From Symbiodinium natans (taxonomy: Eukaryota; Sar; Dinophyceae; Suessiales; Symbiodiniaceae), in contig CAJNDS010000369.1 in the NCBI GenBank assembly GCA_905221605.1, positions 467,501 through 531,500 of the forward strand: 64,000 nt of DNA. The letters run 5' to 3'. Below, piece by piece: positions 31,858 through 43,342 of this stretch. A model generated the notes under the pieces. It was not told where the DNA came from and did not search any database. It saw only the letters and a list, made by a program, of their open reading frames with translations. Numbering within the stretch: the first letter of the stretch is position 1; every line of letters begins with the position of its first letter. A program made the translations under genes and the position numbers.

Positions 31858-32990
31858 AGGGTTTAGGGTTTAGGGTTTAGGGATTTAGGATTTAGGGTTT
31901 AGGGTTTAGGGTTTAGGGCTTTAGATTCTTTAGGCTTAGGGTTTAGGACCGATGTGATTATAAGGTTACGTACGTTTTGGGTTTAGGATTCTGGGTAGGG
32001 CCCTTGGGATATGTGATGTGTAAGAGGGTCATATGTAGGAATGCGTATCAGCGGGCTTTAAGGGCGATCATAGGATAGGATTTAGGGTTTAGGACTAGGA
32101 TGTGTGAGGTCAAGTTTAGGGTGGGTTGAGGGTTTGGAATTTGGTGTGGCATTTACATTCCAGACCGTGTAGACGGCGATGTTTTGAGAGTTTGTGGTTG
32201 AGGGAACATAATACCCTAAAACCGTAAACCCTGCTGAAACCCTAAACCCTAAACCCTAAACCCAAACTCTAAACCCTAAACCCTAAACCCTAAACCCTAA
32301 ACCCTAAACCCTAAACCCTAAACCCTAAACCCTAAACCCTAAACCCTAAACCCTAAACCCTAAACCCTAAACCCTAAACCCTAAACACAGGCACTGCGGC
32401 GATGAAGCGCGGGCGGCCGCCGAGTTGGCCAAGTGACTTTCAAGGCGAACCCTACAATGAAAAGCACAGGGTTTAGGGTTTAGGGTTTAGGGTTTAGGGT
32501 TTGGGGTGTAGGGTTCAGGGTTTAGGGTTTAGGGTTTAGAGTATACTACGGTATACCCTGTTTTACTGTAATCCCTGTCAAGGTTTATATTCACCATAAT
32601 TCCTTTTTAGGCCTCATCTGGTTTGTGAAGGGGTTCAGGCGTTTAGAAGTGTAGGGGCACCTCTCGACCCCAGGGGCGTTCTTTTATTAGGAGTGGTAGT
32701 GGAAGCAGTGGTGTGATAGATACATTCTTCTCGGTGAAGTTCGTTCCTTGAATATCATTCCTACCTGTTTGGGCTTCGAGGATGGTGTTGGGGGTTTAGC
32801 ATGTGGTGGGTTTGGGGCGACTCAGGTTTTGTCATGATTCGAAGTTTCGGGCTTCAGGGTCTGTAGGGTTCCGCGGTGCAGATTCAGGACTTGAGCTTCA
32901 GGGTAACCTCAAGCTCAAGCTCAGCTACTTCTAGCATTTAGACCCCCAACAGCAACCCTCCCTCCTCCCCCTAAACCCGACGCCCTAAAC
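31858..32990. other. Repeat-rich spacer
   Basis: TTTAGGG arrays (31858-31920), a CCCTAAA array of about 22 units (32225-32385), a TTTAGGG array (32466-32540) and a diverged family B piece near 32540-32640. Only a short island at 32395-32450 looks exonic (GDEARAAAELAK then stop). Confidence 0.6.
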
Positions 32991-32995
32991 CCAAT

Positions 32996-33610
32996 CAGAA
33001 GCACATCGACCTGAGGTGGCTACCCTGGTGCTTCCGAGCAGTTTCAATCATGCACCCGGGTCCACCCCTCCATCAATTCGCAGCGCAGCGAACTCCTGAC
33101 CTACACTACTGTTTGCTTCAGAACCCCCCAACAAAGAACAAGACGCTCGTCCTTACAAGGCGAATATAGGGATTCCTATCTCCTTTTTGGAAATATCGTT
33201 TGGGCTTGTTCAGCAAATAGTAGTACAGTTACCATCACCTGGCCGATGATGTAGGTGTGTGGGAATTGCAGGGTTTGGGAACTAACCCGTAACCCATCGA
33301 TTTGGGATTTACAGGGTTTAGGTTTTCGCGGAGGTAGGAGCTGGCAGTTGGCGGAAACACACCAGCTTTTCATGTACTACAAGTAGAACTGCCCATTGGC
33401 TACGGCAAGATCCAGGTTATTTTCAATAGGCTTCTGGGAGGCTACTTACAACTGCAACACCTCTGCTTCATGTACTTCATCTACACTAAAGGGCTTCGGG
33501 GTCTAACTGTTTGGGCAGGCGCCTTTGCAGGGGGGGCGCCGGCGGCGCTTGAATGTTTTCAAGGAGACTCCCTGGGCGCTGCTTGGGAAGTGTGGAACAC
33601 CACGGCACGC
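32996..33610 (+). CDS. Unidentified protein exons around a family A element
   Basis: 32996 to about 33110 reads QKHIDLRWLPWCFRAVSIMH. After the element, 33338-33610 stays open (GYGKIQVIFNRLLGGYLQLQ ... LECFQGDSLGAAWEVWNTTA). A competing frame (QLAETHQLFMYYK) fits the first 50 bp, so the segment may contain a further intron. Confidence 0.4.
33102..33227. mobile_element. Family A element with 4-bp duplication
   Basis: The element 33106-33223 begins CTACTGTTTGCTTCAGAACC and ends TCAGCAAATAGTAG. TACA is duplicated at 33102-33105 and 33224-33227. A GT-AG reading inside the ends (GTTTGC...AATAG) is possible. Confidence 0.85.
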
Positions 33611-33619
33611 GACAACCCT

Positions 33620-34224
33620 AAACCCTAAACCCCAGACCCTAAACCCTAAACCCTAAACCCTAAACCCTAGACCCTAGACCCTAGACCCTAGACCCTAAGA
33701 CCGAAGGAAAGTGAGCCCCGAGCACCTTCCCAAGCGGCCCTGGAAGAAAAGCGGGCAAGAAGGCGACGTTACTGACTCCTGCCAAAGGCAGCCTTCAAAG
33801 GAGGAGAAGAACAGAAAAGGAGGGTTTAGGGTTTAGGGTTTAGGGTGTAGGGTTAGGGTTTAGGGTTTAGGGTCTAAGGTTAGGAGGGGGTTCAGTAGAG
33901 TGTGCCAGGTTTGACTTGGTTAAGTCTCAAATCCTACACCCTTGAAGCCTTGTCTTAAGAATCCAAAGCGCGATTCGAGTCAAGAAGTTGTAAGCATGGT
34001 GCGCCTTGCCCTTGCCGCGTTAATAAACGGAAGGCGCCTAATGATACAATCACAACACAAGCAAAGTCATAACCTATTGAATATCAGTCTACATATATAT
34101 ATATGTGTGTATATATATATATGTAGAATATTTGTATATTCTATATAATACACATATTGCATCTGCCATAGCTTCGTTTGACATTGCTAGTTGTGTTCTG
34201 CTGAATTAACCACCCACCAAACAG
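33620..34224. other. Array, possible terminal exon and AT-rich spacer
   Basis: A CCCTAAA/CCCTAGA array (33620-33700) precedes 33703-33780, which is open in two frames (one ends ALEEKRARRRRY then stop). A TTTAGGG array (33823-33872) and a TA microsatellite (34085-34145) follow. Confidence 0.5.
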
Positions 34225-34647
34225 AAGGTTCTTGGTGGTTTGGACCCCGCCACTTCGAATGCCTCAGCCGAGCTCTCGCAAGAAGCCCAAAGGTTGAGGG
34301 TTTAGGGTTGAGGGTTGAGGGTTTAGGGTTTAGGGTTGAGGGTTGAGGGTTGAGGGTTTAGGTTTTAGGGACACCTGAGCTGCTACTCCCTCCCTCAACC
34401 CCTAGAACCTCCGAACCCCAAAACCCTTTCAACCCTCAACTATAGCAACTATAGGGGCCTAAATGATTAGAAATGGGTTTTGGGGGTTATCGGAAACCCC
34501 CTAAACCCTAAACCCTAAACCCTAAACCCTAAACCCTAAACCCAAAAGTCCTTGGAGCCTCGTCCGATGACGGTGGACGTGGCGGAGCTTCGGCGGCAAG
34601 TCGCGAAGGCGCGGCAGAAGATACAGGAGGCGCGGCCCAGGGGCTGA
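34225..34647 (+). CDS. Small helical protein, two 3' exons
   Basis: 34225-34292 (KVLGGLDPATSNASAELSQE) and terminal 34549-34647 (MTVDVAELRRQVAKARQKIQ, stop TGA 34645). The last exon is a heptad-like helix rich in arginine and lysine, perhaps a coiled coil. The intron carries TTGAGGG and CCCTAAA arrays. Confidence 0.55.
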
Positions 34648-35122
34648 AGTTTGGGGGTTTAGGGTTTAGGGTTTAGGGTTTAGGGTTTATGGTTTAGGGT
34701 TTAGGGTCTGGGGTTTAGGGTTTAGGGTTTCGGGTTCAGGGTTTAGGGTTTAGGGTTTAGGGTTTAGGTGGGTCTTCGGGCTTTGCTCTCTTTGTTATAC
34801 AAGGCTTTGGGGTAATTGCGGGTGTGTACTGTACTGAGTTTCAACTTCGGATGGAGCGTTTAGAGCCGAGTTTGGTTTCGTTTGTCGGGTTGTTAGCATC
34901 TTGCCTACCCTGCGCAAACACAATCCCTGTACAGGGGGGTGAGGGGGTTGGGGTGTCCACAGCAATTTGAATCTGTGTGGGCAAAGAGGGGTCTGTAGGC
35001 ATTAGGACCCATGGAACTTTCCAAGAACTTTCCAATCCATTCCAAATCAACCCCAGTACACGGTAAAACCCTAAACGCCCTAAACCCTAAACCCTAAGGA
35101 ATCCTTCAAACACGCCCGCTAG

Positions 35123-35404
35123 GCGGAAGCTGCGGGGGACGAGGAGCAGCTCTTAGACTTGATCTGCGAGCCTCGCTGGAGTCATTGGATGAGGGAGGGG
35201 GCTCCAAGGGGCCAAGATAGGTACTGCATTAGTCTCCCCACCCCCTCCCACCCCCCTCCCCCACGGAACCGCCCTAAACCCTAAACCCTAAACCCTAAAC
35301 CCTAAACCCTAAACCCTAAACCCTAAACCCGAAGCCTTCTTCACAGGGAGAAAGGGGGGACTCCGAGAGGGCCCAAAAAAGCAGGCGCATGCGACGCAAC
35401 AGAG
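35123..35404 (+). CDS. Unidentified protein, two internal exons
   Basis: 35123-35220 (AEAAGDEEQLLDLICEPRWS then HWMREGAPRGQD) ends at a GT donor. 35347-35404 starts after CACAG and ends before GTAG. Phases agree. The intron holds a CCCTAAA array (35272-35333). Confidence 0.55.
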
Positions 35405-35733
35405 GTAGCAGCTCTCTGAAACCGAGCCCTCCTCTCCGCACCCCCAGGTTTAGGGTTTAGGGTTTAGGGTTTAGGGTTTAGGGTTTAGGGTTTAGGGTTT
35501 AGGGTGTAGGGTGTAGGGTTTAGGGAAGGCCCTCAGCAACAGGAGTGCCCGAAACCCTTGTGCCCCAAAGCATGACAGGACAAACACAGGGCCCACTTTC
35601 CTGAAGCCCCTGAACTCCCTGAGCCCCCGTTATAACCTTTATTTAGGGTACGTGGGCCCCCACACTTTATAAGTGCCCTGAAGCAGTTGCGCTATAAGTA
35701 TAAACCCATACCTTATAAGTGCCCATGAACCTC

Positions 35734-36703
35734 CCAAAGCAAGCCCAGGAAGCCAACGAGCTGCAAGACGCCCTGCGGAACTTCGAGCGCCGCGGCTCAG
35801 CTTGGGGGTTTTGGCTGAGTCTTGAGGGCTTTTGGGGGGGGTTTAAGGCTGGAAATCCTGAAGAAATCGGTAAAAATTTTCCTTTAAACAAATCGTTCAA
35901 ATTTTAAGTCAGCTCCGAAACCTAGAACCTAAACCCTTAAACCCCGAACCGTAAACCTGCTGCGTCGGAGAGGAGCTTCGAGGCTTTCTGGGATCCTTCG
36001 TGGAGCTTTCGCTACAACGAGGCAGGGCTTGAAGCTCTTCAAGCCAGGGGCTGCTTCGAGCCTTTTCTCCCAGCATTTGCTTCAGAAGCCCCCCAAAAAG
36101 TAAAAGTATACTTCCTTCCTTGTAAGGGTAAATTCGGGATTGTTTTCTGGCTCAAGCGGTCCCGGGTTTAGGTCGACGCTTAGGCGTGAAAGACACGCGC
36201 ACCCATGTGGGCTCGGGAAAGATACGTGCTTGCCATCCGCCGTGCCGAATGTTAGATTTGAGATCTTCTTATTTTTGGTGGGTTTGGGGTTTGGGGTTTA
36301 GTGGCGGCTTTATAAGGGTTTAGCATTTAGGGTTTGGGGTTTAGGGTTTAGGGTTAAGAGTTCAGGGGTCGGGCTTCCCAAAGCCGCACAGCTTCAGCTT
36401 TCCGTAGGCTTGCTTCGGGGATGGGATGCTGAACCCTGATTCCTGTAAGACCCTAAACCCTAAACCGAAACCCTAAACCCTAAATCCTAGACCCTAAACC
36501 CGAAACCCTAAACCCTAAACCCTAAACCCTAAAGCCTACACACATCTTGGAGTTTTGGAAAGCCTTAAAACTTTGGTCCCTAAGCCCTGCGTAGTGCCCT
36601 GAATTCCGGGCAGGTCTCGCTGAAGCCGGTGGCTGAGAGTTGCTGGATGTTGCGTGAGCTGCTGCCACCCGACGCGTGCCGAGATCTGTGGCTTGTCAAG
36701 CTC
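35734..36703 (+). CDS. Exon chain, unidentified protein
   Basis: 35734-35801 (PKQAQEANELQDALRNFERR, coiled), 35960-36088 (ASERSFEAFWDPSWSFRYNE then AGLEALQARGCFEPFLPAF), 36614-36703 (VSLKPVAESCWMLRELLPPD). A diverged family A element overlaps the end of the second. Whether they are one gene is uncertain. Confidence 0.5.
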
Positions 36704-37087
36704 GGGTTTAGGGTTTAGGGTTTAGGGTTTAGGGTTTAGGGCTTAGGGCTTAGGGCTTAGGGCTTAGTGCTACCATGTTTTTCAATGTGCAAGCTAACCT
36801 GACACAAAATTGGAGCAACCTGGGATAAACCGATTATAAACCATCCAAACCCGAAAAGCCCTGTAAACCCCATTAACCTCAAACCCTATAAGCCCTATAC
36901 ACTGTTCAGAAACCGTTTAAACATCCTATAAACCCTCTAAACCCGAAAAACCCTATAAGCCCCATAAACATCAAACCCTAACCCCCACAAAGCCCTGAAC
37001 CCTTAACCGTAAAAGCCCCGATAAACCCTGTAAACCCGAAAACCCTGCAAACCCCACCCTAAACCCCACGAAGCCCTTACCTCGCCC

Positions 37088-37390
37088 GCGAGGTTTCGCG
37101 CAGTGGCCAGCCGCGGCTTTGGAGCGGACCTTGGAGGGCTTGCCCCTAAACCCTAGACCCTAAACCCTAAACCCTAAATTAAACCCTATACCCTAAAGCC
37201 TAAACCCTAAACCCTAAACCCTCGCAAACCTTGAATCCCAAAGGTGGTAGGTTTTGTTTGTTGTCGTCCAGGGCTTTGGCACGAGCTTTCCCCTCCTTGC
37301 CGGCAAGGACGCCGGCGACGCAAGCCGCTTCGGGCAGCGCTCCATCCTTCCCGGGCGCGTGCCACGTGGCCAGCGATGGGTGGCCCTATA
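37088..37390 (+). CDS. Two exon-like segments
   Basis: 37088-37146 (REVSRSGQPRLWSGPWRACP) and 37271-37390 (GFGTSFPLLAGKDAGDASRF ... GQRWVAL, stop). The second ends at the family E insertion. Confidence 0.4.
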
Positions 37391-37391
37391 A

Positions 37392-37511
37392 AAAGCTTGG
37401 TAGCCCAGTGGTAGCCTTTGCACTTTTTTTGGCTCAAGGTTCCCTTATAAAGTAGCCAACTCAGAAACGGGAGCCCTGATTAATAACATGGTTACTGGGC
37501 TACCAAGAAAG
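37392..37511. mobile_element. Family E introner-like element, copy 2
   Basis: The element 37396-37507 has ends CTTGGTAGCCCAGTGGTAGC and GGTTACTGGGCTACCAAG. AAAG is duplicated at 37392-37395 and 37508-37511. Confidence 0.9.
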
Positions 37512-38441
37512 CCTACCCTGCAACCGTAAGGGTCCATGGACCTATAGAGTAAATACCTGGCCCCTAAAGCTACTCGGTAACCCCTTTGAAGGCCCAAGTA
37601 TACACTAAAAAGGTACATGGACCCTTAGGGTAACACTTTGGGATTTGGGGTTGAAAGTACAGTTCCGACCATGTAGTCACCAAAGCCCTGGGTACGAAGT
37701 TGGAACAACCCTCGCATGTCCCAGGTCGACCAAAGGTCTTCCCGGGAACGCCCCCGAACCTATTTGACCTGCTTGGGGGTCCAGGGTTTAGGGTTTTGGG
37801 TTTTAATCCCTGTATGGAACGGTAGGGAGCCTCGGGATTTCCTGGTTTTGAGAGTTTTTTTTTGTTTTTTGTAATTTGTGTGATTTTGCTTTGCGCCAGA
37901 GGAGACTCGAGTTTCTAAAGCCTGAGAACTTTGTTGAAGGTTGAAAGTGTTTAGCATTTAGGGCTGAGGGCTCAGTGCTCATATGACCATAGGTTTTTTG
38001 GGGCTTACTTACTGGTTCTTCGCAAGGACTTAGAGAATCTAGGGGCACCTTACATCCACCCCCGTCCAATTAGAGAACCCTTTAAGGGATGAAGGAGAAA
38101 GCTACTAAGTTCCTACTAAGAACCAGCTGGCCCAGGCAGGCCCAGAGCTCCGTACATCCATCCCCTTCTATATACCCGTTTCAAAAAATGCAGAGAAGCC
38201 TATTCAGTCCCTACTAGCTAGGCAGGTCCTTGGGACATGTTAAGATTTCTCTTATTGCGTTTAAGAGGATCACGCGTAGGAATACTTTTCAGCGGGTTGC
38301 AGGGCCATCCTAGTACACTACTGCAGTCCCTATGGAGGTATGTGAACCATGAACCCCTCAAGTTCAACTTGCCCTAAACCCTAAGCCCTAAACCCTAAAC
38401 CCTAGACCCTAGACCCTAGACCCTAAACACTACACCCTGTA
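37512..38441. other. No gene recognised
   Basis: Largely unique sequence with a diverged family B piece (38315-38375) and a CCCTAAA/CCCTAGA array (38365-38435). Confidence 0.5.
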
Positions 38442-38889
38442 GCTGAGAAACAGTTTCCCCAGAGCTTCTCTACGCCCAGGCTGCGATCGGACGACGAGGC
38501 GCTGGCCCAGCTCCTTTGGCAGCGGGCACCTCGGTGCGTAGAGGGTTTAGGGTTTAGGGTTTAGGGTTTAGGGTTTAGGGTTTAGGGTTTAGGGACCCCT
38601 CAAAGAAACCGTTATTTGTAAAATTGAAATCAGGGACGCCCCTTTGTAGCTCTGAATCCCCAACCCTAAACGCCCTGCGCCTTGAACACAAAACCTTCAA
38701 ACATTCAACCACGAACCATCAACCCCATACCCTCGGCCCAAAACAAAAGCAAAAAGCCCAAAGCCCTTAACTGCAGACGTTGACTCTTCTGAGCTCCGAG
38801 CCTAAAGCACTTTCCCTGCCGAAGGCGGCCACTGTGGCTTTGCCCCTGCTGCGCGCCAAGCCGGGCTGGCACGCTGCGGAGTTGGACGG
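38442..38889 (+). CDS. Unidentified protein, two exons
   Basis: 38442-38545 (QSFSTPRLRSDDEALAQLLW) and 38803-38889 (SLPKAATVALPLLRAKPGWH). A TTTAGGG array (38546-38593) starts directly at the first exon border. Confidence 0.5.
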
Positions 38890-39449
38890 GGTTTCAGGAT
38901 AGCCTTGGGACTAAATAGGGTTCAGGGCTTAGGGTTTAGGGTTTAGGGCTTAGGGCTTAGGGTTTAGGGTTTAGGGTTCACATACCTCAGTAGGAATTCT
39001 AGTAGTCAGGGTATCTGACCCCAAGTTTAGGGTTCATTTGGTCCCCAAAGAGTGGGTTGGTAAGGAAGTGTCGAAGATGAGGTTTGACGATCCCGAAGCC
39101 TAGGGTTTATAAGGTTGTCATATTATAGGGTATCCATTTTGGGGCAAAAACGGGCCCCATAATCTCGACCACTCGAGATCTTAAGATGATCAAGCCCGCA
39201 ACATGCCGAAGCATTCTCCACAAGTCTGCGGCTAGCAATTATAAGGGTATCCGGAAAGCACCCTGAGTTTGAGAAGTCAGGTGTGAGATCGAGAAAGACA
39301 GATATGAGCAATGCCATCCTCAGAACCCGAAAATCCGAATCCCTAAGCCCTAGAACCCTAAACCCTAAGCCCTAGAAACCCTAAACCCTAAACCCTAAAA
39401 CCCTAAGCCCTCAGCCCTAGAAACCCTAAACCCTAAAACCCTCAATCCG
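38890..39449. other. Spacer with family B remnant
   Basis: TTTAGGG/CTTAGGG array (38925-38980), then an inverted family B copy (about 38975-39055: TTCACATACCTCAGTAGGAA ... GGTTCATTTGGTCCCCAAAG). A minus-strand open frame at 39123-39317 has no recognisable features. Confidence 0.5.
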
Positions 39450-39451
39450 AA

Positions 39452-40887
39452 TCCGGTCCAGGACAGCCGTATCACCTACGAGGAGCTGCCTGGCGGGGAG
39501 GCCTGGTAGGTTCAGGGTTTAGGGTTTAGGGTTTAGGGTTTAGGGTTTGGGGTTTAGGGTTTAGGGTTTAGGGTTTTCCGGGGGGGGGGGGGGGGGTGCA
39601 CTTGAGCTGCTCTTCTCATGGGTCTTTACCTCTGACCTTGAAGTTGGTACCCTTGGGTTTGGGCTCCCATTTTAAGGATCCTCTAAATGAATATAAGGAC
39701 CCTGGTAGGAGTATATTCAGTGAAACCTCTAGAGGCACAACCTGAGGAGTACGAGTCTTAACCACTTGATGAGCTGCCCTTCGGGCCGTAGATCCTCAGT
39801 CCTTGAGGCATCCTCCATCCTTGGTTTAGGGTTTAGGGTTTAGGGTTTTGGGCTTTGGGTTTGGGGTTTATGGTTTAGGGTTTTAGGCTTCTAAGGGGGA
39901 TTACTGGATGATGGTTGTAGGGTTTCGACTTTATAGGTGTGTATCGGCTTTTGCTGGATTTTACAGGGCTTTGCCATGGTTTATAGGTCTCCCTCACCTC
40001 CACCTTTCTTAGGGTAGTTACATGATTACACGATCCCTTATTAATGTCTTATATACCCCTTATATCCTCTACAACCCAAGGGCCCATACTTCAGAACCCT
40101 TTGCAGGAGGTAAGGGATCACATTCAGGGCCCTTAGAACCTGCGAGTAGCCCCGGAAGGCAGCCTGGCGGGTGGACAACCAGGACAGCCCTGAGCTTGTG
40201 CAGAGCTCTTTCTTCGAGTTTAACGGCTTGAACGCCTCAAGCCCCTGAATCCTAAACCCTAAACCCTTGAATCCTAAAGCCTCAACCCCAGACCCTAAAC
40301 CCTATAAGCCCCTGAATTCAAAGCCCTAAACTTTGGGAAGCCTTCGTGCCGCAAAGCCACGAAGCCATGCAAATCCGGATAGACTTGGGCACGGGGCTTG
40401 AAGTTTGTTTTTGCTGTTTGCTTTCTGTGTCTCTGAAAACAGCTCGAAACGCCAAGAGGACTGCGATGACCGCGACGATTTCAAGCCTTTCTTCTCCCTG
40501 CTGCTCTGCGTCTGCACGGCCGAGCATGACGGAGCAGGTTTCTTCGAAACCCTCAACCCTATAAACCCTAAACCCTAGTTATAAACCCTAAGCCCTATAT
40601 ATAAAGCCCAAATCCTATCATCCCTAAGCCTAAACAACCCTTAAAACCCCTGAATGCCCTAAACCCTGTCATTATCCTTGCCTGCTCCCTGTTTGGGGTT
40701 TAGGGTTTAGGGTTTGGGACCCTAGACCCTAAACCCTAAACCCTAAACCCTAGAACCCTAAGGCTTGAAGCCCAGTCCTCCCCTGAGAAGGTGGTGTCTT
40801 CTTCCGCCCAGACGCGGAGACCGCGCCGGTGCCCCTGGTCCCTGGCGCTGGCGTGCTTTTCCCCAGGAGCTGCTCGACTCGAGTTCG
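39452..40887 (+). CDS. Exon chain, unidentified protein(s)
   Basis: 39452-39507 (DSRITYEELPGGEAW), 40160-40243 (WRVDNQDSPELVQSSFFEFN), 40442-40545 (RQEDCDDRDDFKPFFSLLLC), 40810-40887 (DAETAPVPLVPGAGVLFPRS). GCCTGG occurs at both borders of the first intron, but the exact splice is unclear. Grouping into one gene is inferred. Confidence 0.45.
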
Positions 40888-40978
40888 GGGTTTAGGGTTT
40901 AGGGTTTAGGGTTTAGGGTTTAGGGTTTAGGGTTTAGGGTTTAGGGTTTAGGGTTTAGGGTTTAGGGTTTAGGGTTTA
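40884..40978. repeat. TTTAGGG array
   Basis: About 13 near-perfect units. Confidence 0.95.
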
Positions 40979-41102
40979 GTTTTGAGAGGCTGGTCAGTGG
41001 GACTGCTTACTTCGAGGCCTGCGTTAGGGCCGCTAGGGGGCGTATAATTAGGCGATTTGAGGGTTTGCCTTCAGGTTCGGGGCATTTGCATTTTTTGGTA
41101 GG

Positions 41103-41195
41103 ATGCCGCGCAAGCTCCCTCGCCTGCGCGATGTGTCGGTGCTCGCCAGCATGTGCTTCATTCTTCGGGTCGTCCTGCGGCTGTATATCCCCTGA
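41103..41195 (+). CDS. Short exon ending at the transposon insertion
   Basis: ATG to TGA, 30 residues (LRDVSVLASMCFILRVVLRL, hydrophobic/basic). The TGA is the last codon before the inverted repeat of the large transposon and overlaps its presumed GA target site. Confidence 0.35.
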   Translation: MPRKLPRLRDVSVLASMCFILRVVLRLYIP

Positions 41196-41215
41196 CCCAG
41201 AGGACGCGATATTGA
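41196..41215 (+). repeat. Left terminal inverted repeat
   Basis: CCCAGAGGAC followed by GCGATATTGA, then a T run and CGATCG. Confidence 0.8.
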
Positions 41216-41475
41216 TTTTTTTCGATCGTGCTATCGATTTTGGAATGGATGTTAATTTCTATCGATTTTGATGGTTTCTCGAAGATTTTCGATCGTAACG
41301 ACAACTTCGTCTTCGAGTCTGCTATCGAAAATGAATAGGAGCTGCTATCGATTTTGAATAGACCGTTGCTATCGATTTTGAGGAAAATTTCTATCGATTT
41401 TGAGGAAAATTTCTATCGATTTTGAGTACAAATTTCTATCGATTTTGAGGCAGAGTTCTATCGATTTTGATTTTC
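41212..41475. repeat. Left subterminal repeats
   Basis: About nine copies of CTATCGATTTTGA at irregular 14-40 bp spacing. Likely protein-binding sites by analogy with En/Spm. Confidence 0.8.
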
Positions 41476-41657
41476 GGAAAAGTCTTCCATATATGTATAT
41501 ATATATATATATGATACACTTATGTGGGCTGGACATGCCCCGTTTCCAAGTGCAAGTGTTGGGTTGGACAGCCCCGAGTCAAGTGTGGCATGCATTCTCA
41601 GATCGAGCTGCCTCAAGTCAGCAGCTATATAGCTAGGGGTCAGGTCGTAGCCGACGC

Positions 41658-42733
41658 CATGTCCAGGGGTGGCAAGTTGAACTACACCAAGCCGGATAGT
41701 GGAACCAGCATTCGCCTTCAAGTACCGAGACCTGAAGGAGTGTCTCAAGAAGGCACACCAAGACTTTCCGGGTCTTTCGGAAAGCCTTCCACTGTCCAAG
41801 CAGCCCAGCTTCGCCCAGGTCACAGCCGAGATGCTCGTGGTGGTGTTCAGCCACTGTCGTCGTCTGAAAGATCCAGTACGGTTCCTTCAGGCCTGCAGCA
41901 AAGCCACCCAGTTCCAGATTGCAGATCTGGAAGCACTTCGGGATTTGCAGGTCGGCGAAGATGAGCGAGGCCAGCCCGACTCTTCGCAAAAGTCCTCGAA
42001 AAGTTCTGGCAAGGCCGGCAAGCTTAAGCCCACACAGTCGCTGCCGGCTGAAAGTTCTGGCAATGCTGCCAAGCTTGAAGAGTCTCTGCCAAGCTCTGCC
42101 AAGGCTTCCCAGCTCACAAAGTCGTTTGTGCCAAAAGCCCCAGGCACTCCGCCTCGCCGCACCAGGACAGCCGACCTGGAGGTGCCTGCGACCCCGGATT
42201 CCCAAGCTACAACTCAGGTGTTGGGCCAGGAGGCCGATGCAGCCAGCCCAGTTCCGGCAAGCAAAGCTGGCATCAAGAAGGCATGGGGGCAAGCCACAGA
42301 GGACAGCAGCTTCAAGAAGCCAGCTGCCTGTCTAAGGAAGCCAGCAGCCAGCATGAAGAATCAGAAGGCGAGGACACTCTTTAATGTGGAGACGCTTCAT
42401 AATAGTGTCTGTAATATCGGATCATGCCCGAGAACCGCCCATCCCTAAAATGCCAATTAAGCTCATCGGCCGGTCCAGGCCAGTGAAGAGAAGAAGAAGA
42501 AGAAGGAGCACAAGGAGCTCACTGCCGAGGAGAGGTCCAAGCTCGTCACGATGAACTACAGCTCTGCAGTTGCCCTTCGGGTCCAAGATTCCAGGCAGTT
42601 GCTCCAGATCGTCACGACCAAGTTTGGCCGGCAGAAGACGAGGGCCAAGGTGCTGGAGCTGAAGGCCAAGCTCGCCAAAGGCGGCAGTCTCCTGGAAGCA
42701 CTTCATGAGAAGGCGAAGTTTCTGCAGGGCTAG
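41658..42733 (+). CDS. Transposon accessory gene 1: KKPAAC-type protein
   Basis: A long exon (open about 41681 to 42363) reads FKYRDLKECLKKAHQDFPGL, then a Ser/Lys/Ala-rich middle and KKPAACLRKPAASMK. A terminal exon 42479-42733 (SEEKKKKKEHKELTAEERSK ... KAKFLQG, stop) is helical. The only good start, ATG 41658 (MSRGGKLNYTKPD), is in another frame, so a small intron or a frameshift separates them. KKPAAC repeats are common in dinoflagellate proteins. By position it may be a TnpA-like DNA-binding helper; this is speculation. Confidence 0.55.
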
Positions 42734-42894
42734 CCTGTGTGCTGCCTCCAAGCTGCTAAGCTGCTAGGTGAAGTTTCTGCAGGGCTCGCCTGTGCTGCAG
42801 TCCAAGTTTTGACCGACCCGGTCTCAGAACCCTCAAGCATCGAGTTGCTTTGAAAAGATGCATTGCCCGCACTTGAGCCAGAATCAAACACGCA

Positions 42895-42985
42895 CAGGCA
42901 TATACATATATATATATATATACATACATACATATATATATATATATGCCTGTATGTATATATATATATATATATAGAGACATAC
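42895..42985. repeat. TA-rich microsatellite
   Basis: TATATA and CATACATA tracts. Confidence 0.9.
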
Positions 42986-43019
42986 ATTGTCATTCATACA
43001 AAGTCTGTTCCCCTCACAG

Positions 43020-43240
43020 GGTTGGACAGCCCCGAGCACCATGACAAAGAAGTGGGCTGGACATGCCCCGTTTCTAAATTGGACAGCCCCAAGCAGTACC
43101 AAAACAGCGGGCTTGGGCTGGAATGCCCCGTTTCTGGGTTGGACAGCCCCCCCGGCAGTAACATCAACAACATGGGCTGGACAGCCCGAGAAGGGCTGGA
43201 CATGCCCCGTTTGTGGGTTGGACAGCCCCGATCGAGCAAC
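43020..43240. repeat. GGGCTGGACATGCCCC / TTGGACAGCCCC repeat cluster
   Basis: Five or so alternating copies of GGGCTGGACATGCCCCGTTT and GGTTGGACAGCCCC. Two more are at 41526-41580. Single GGGCTGGNNAGCCC palindromes occur at 43631, 44070, 45712, 45729 and elsewhere up to 51436. Confidence 0.85.
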
Positions 43241-43342
43241 ATGAGAACATGCCCTCGCAAAAAAAATTCTGTCCGCTCGCAGCAAGCACTCGCTCAAGAG
43301 CCAAGTGCAGCAACCTCCAGCTTTGCCAAGACCCAAGCCGCC

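Noticed and set aside
37415-37443. TTTTGGCTCAAG, matching the 3' half of the dinoflagellate spliced leader, with GTAGCC upstream
   Set aside because: It lies at the homologous position in a family E element whose sister copy (31571-31683) reads TTTTGGGTTCAAGG, so the match is best explained by small changes in the element, not a spliced-leader relic.
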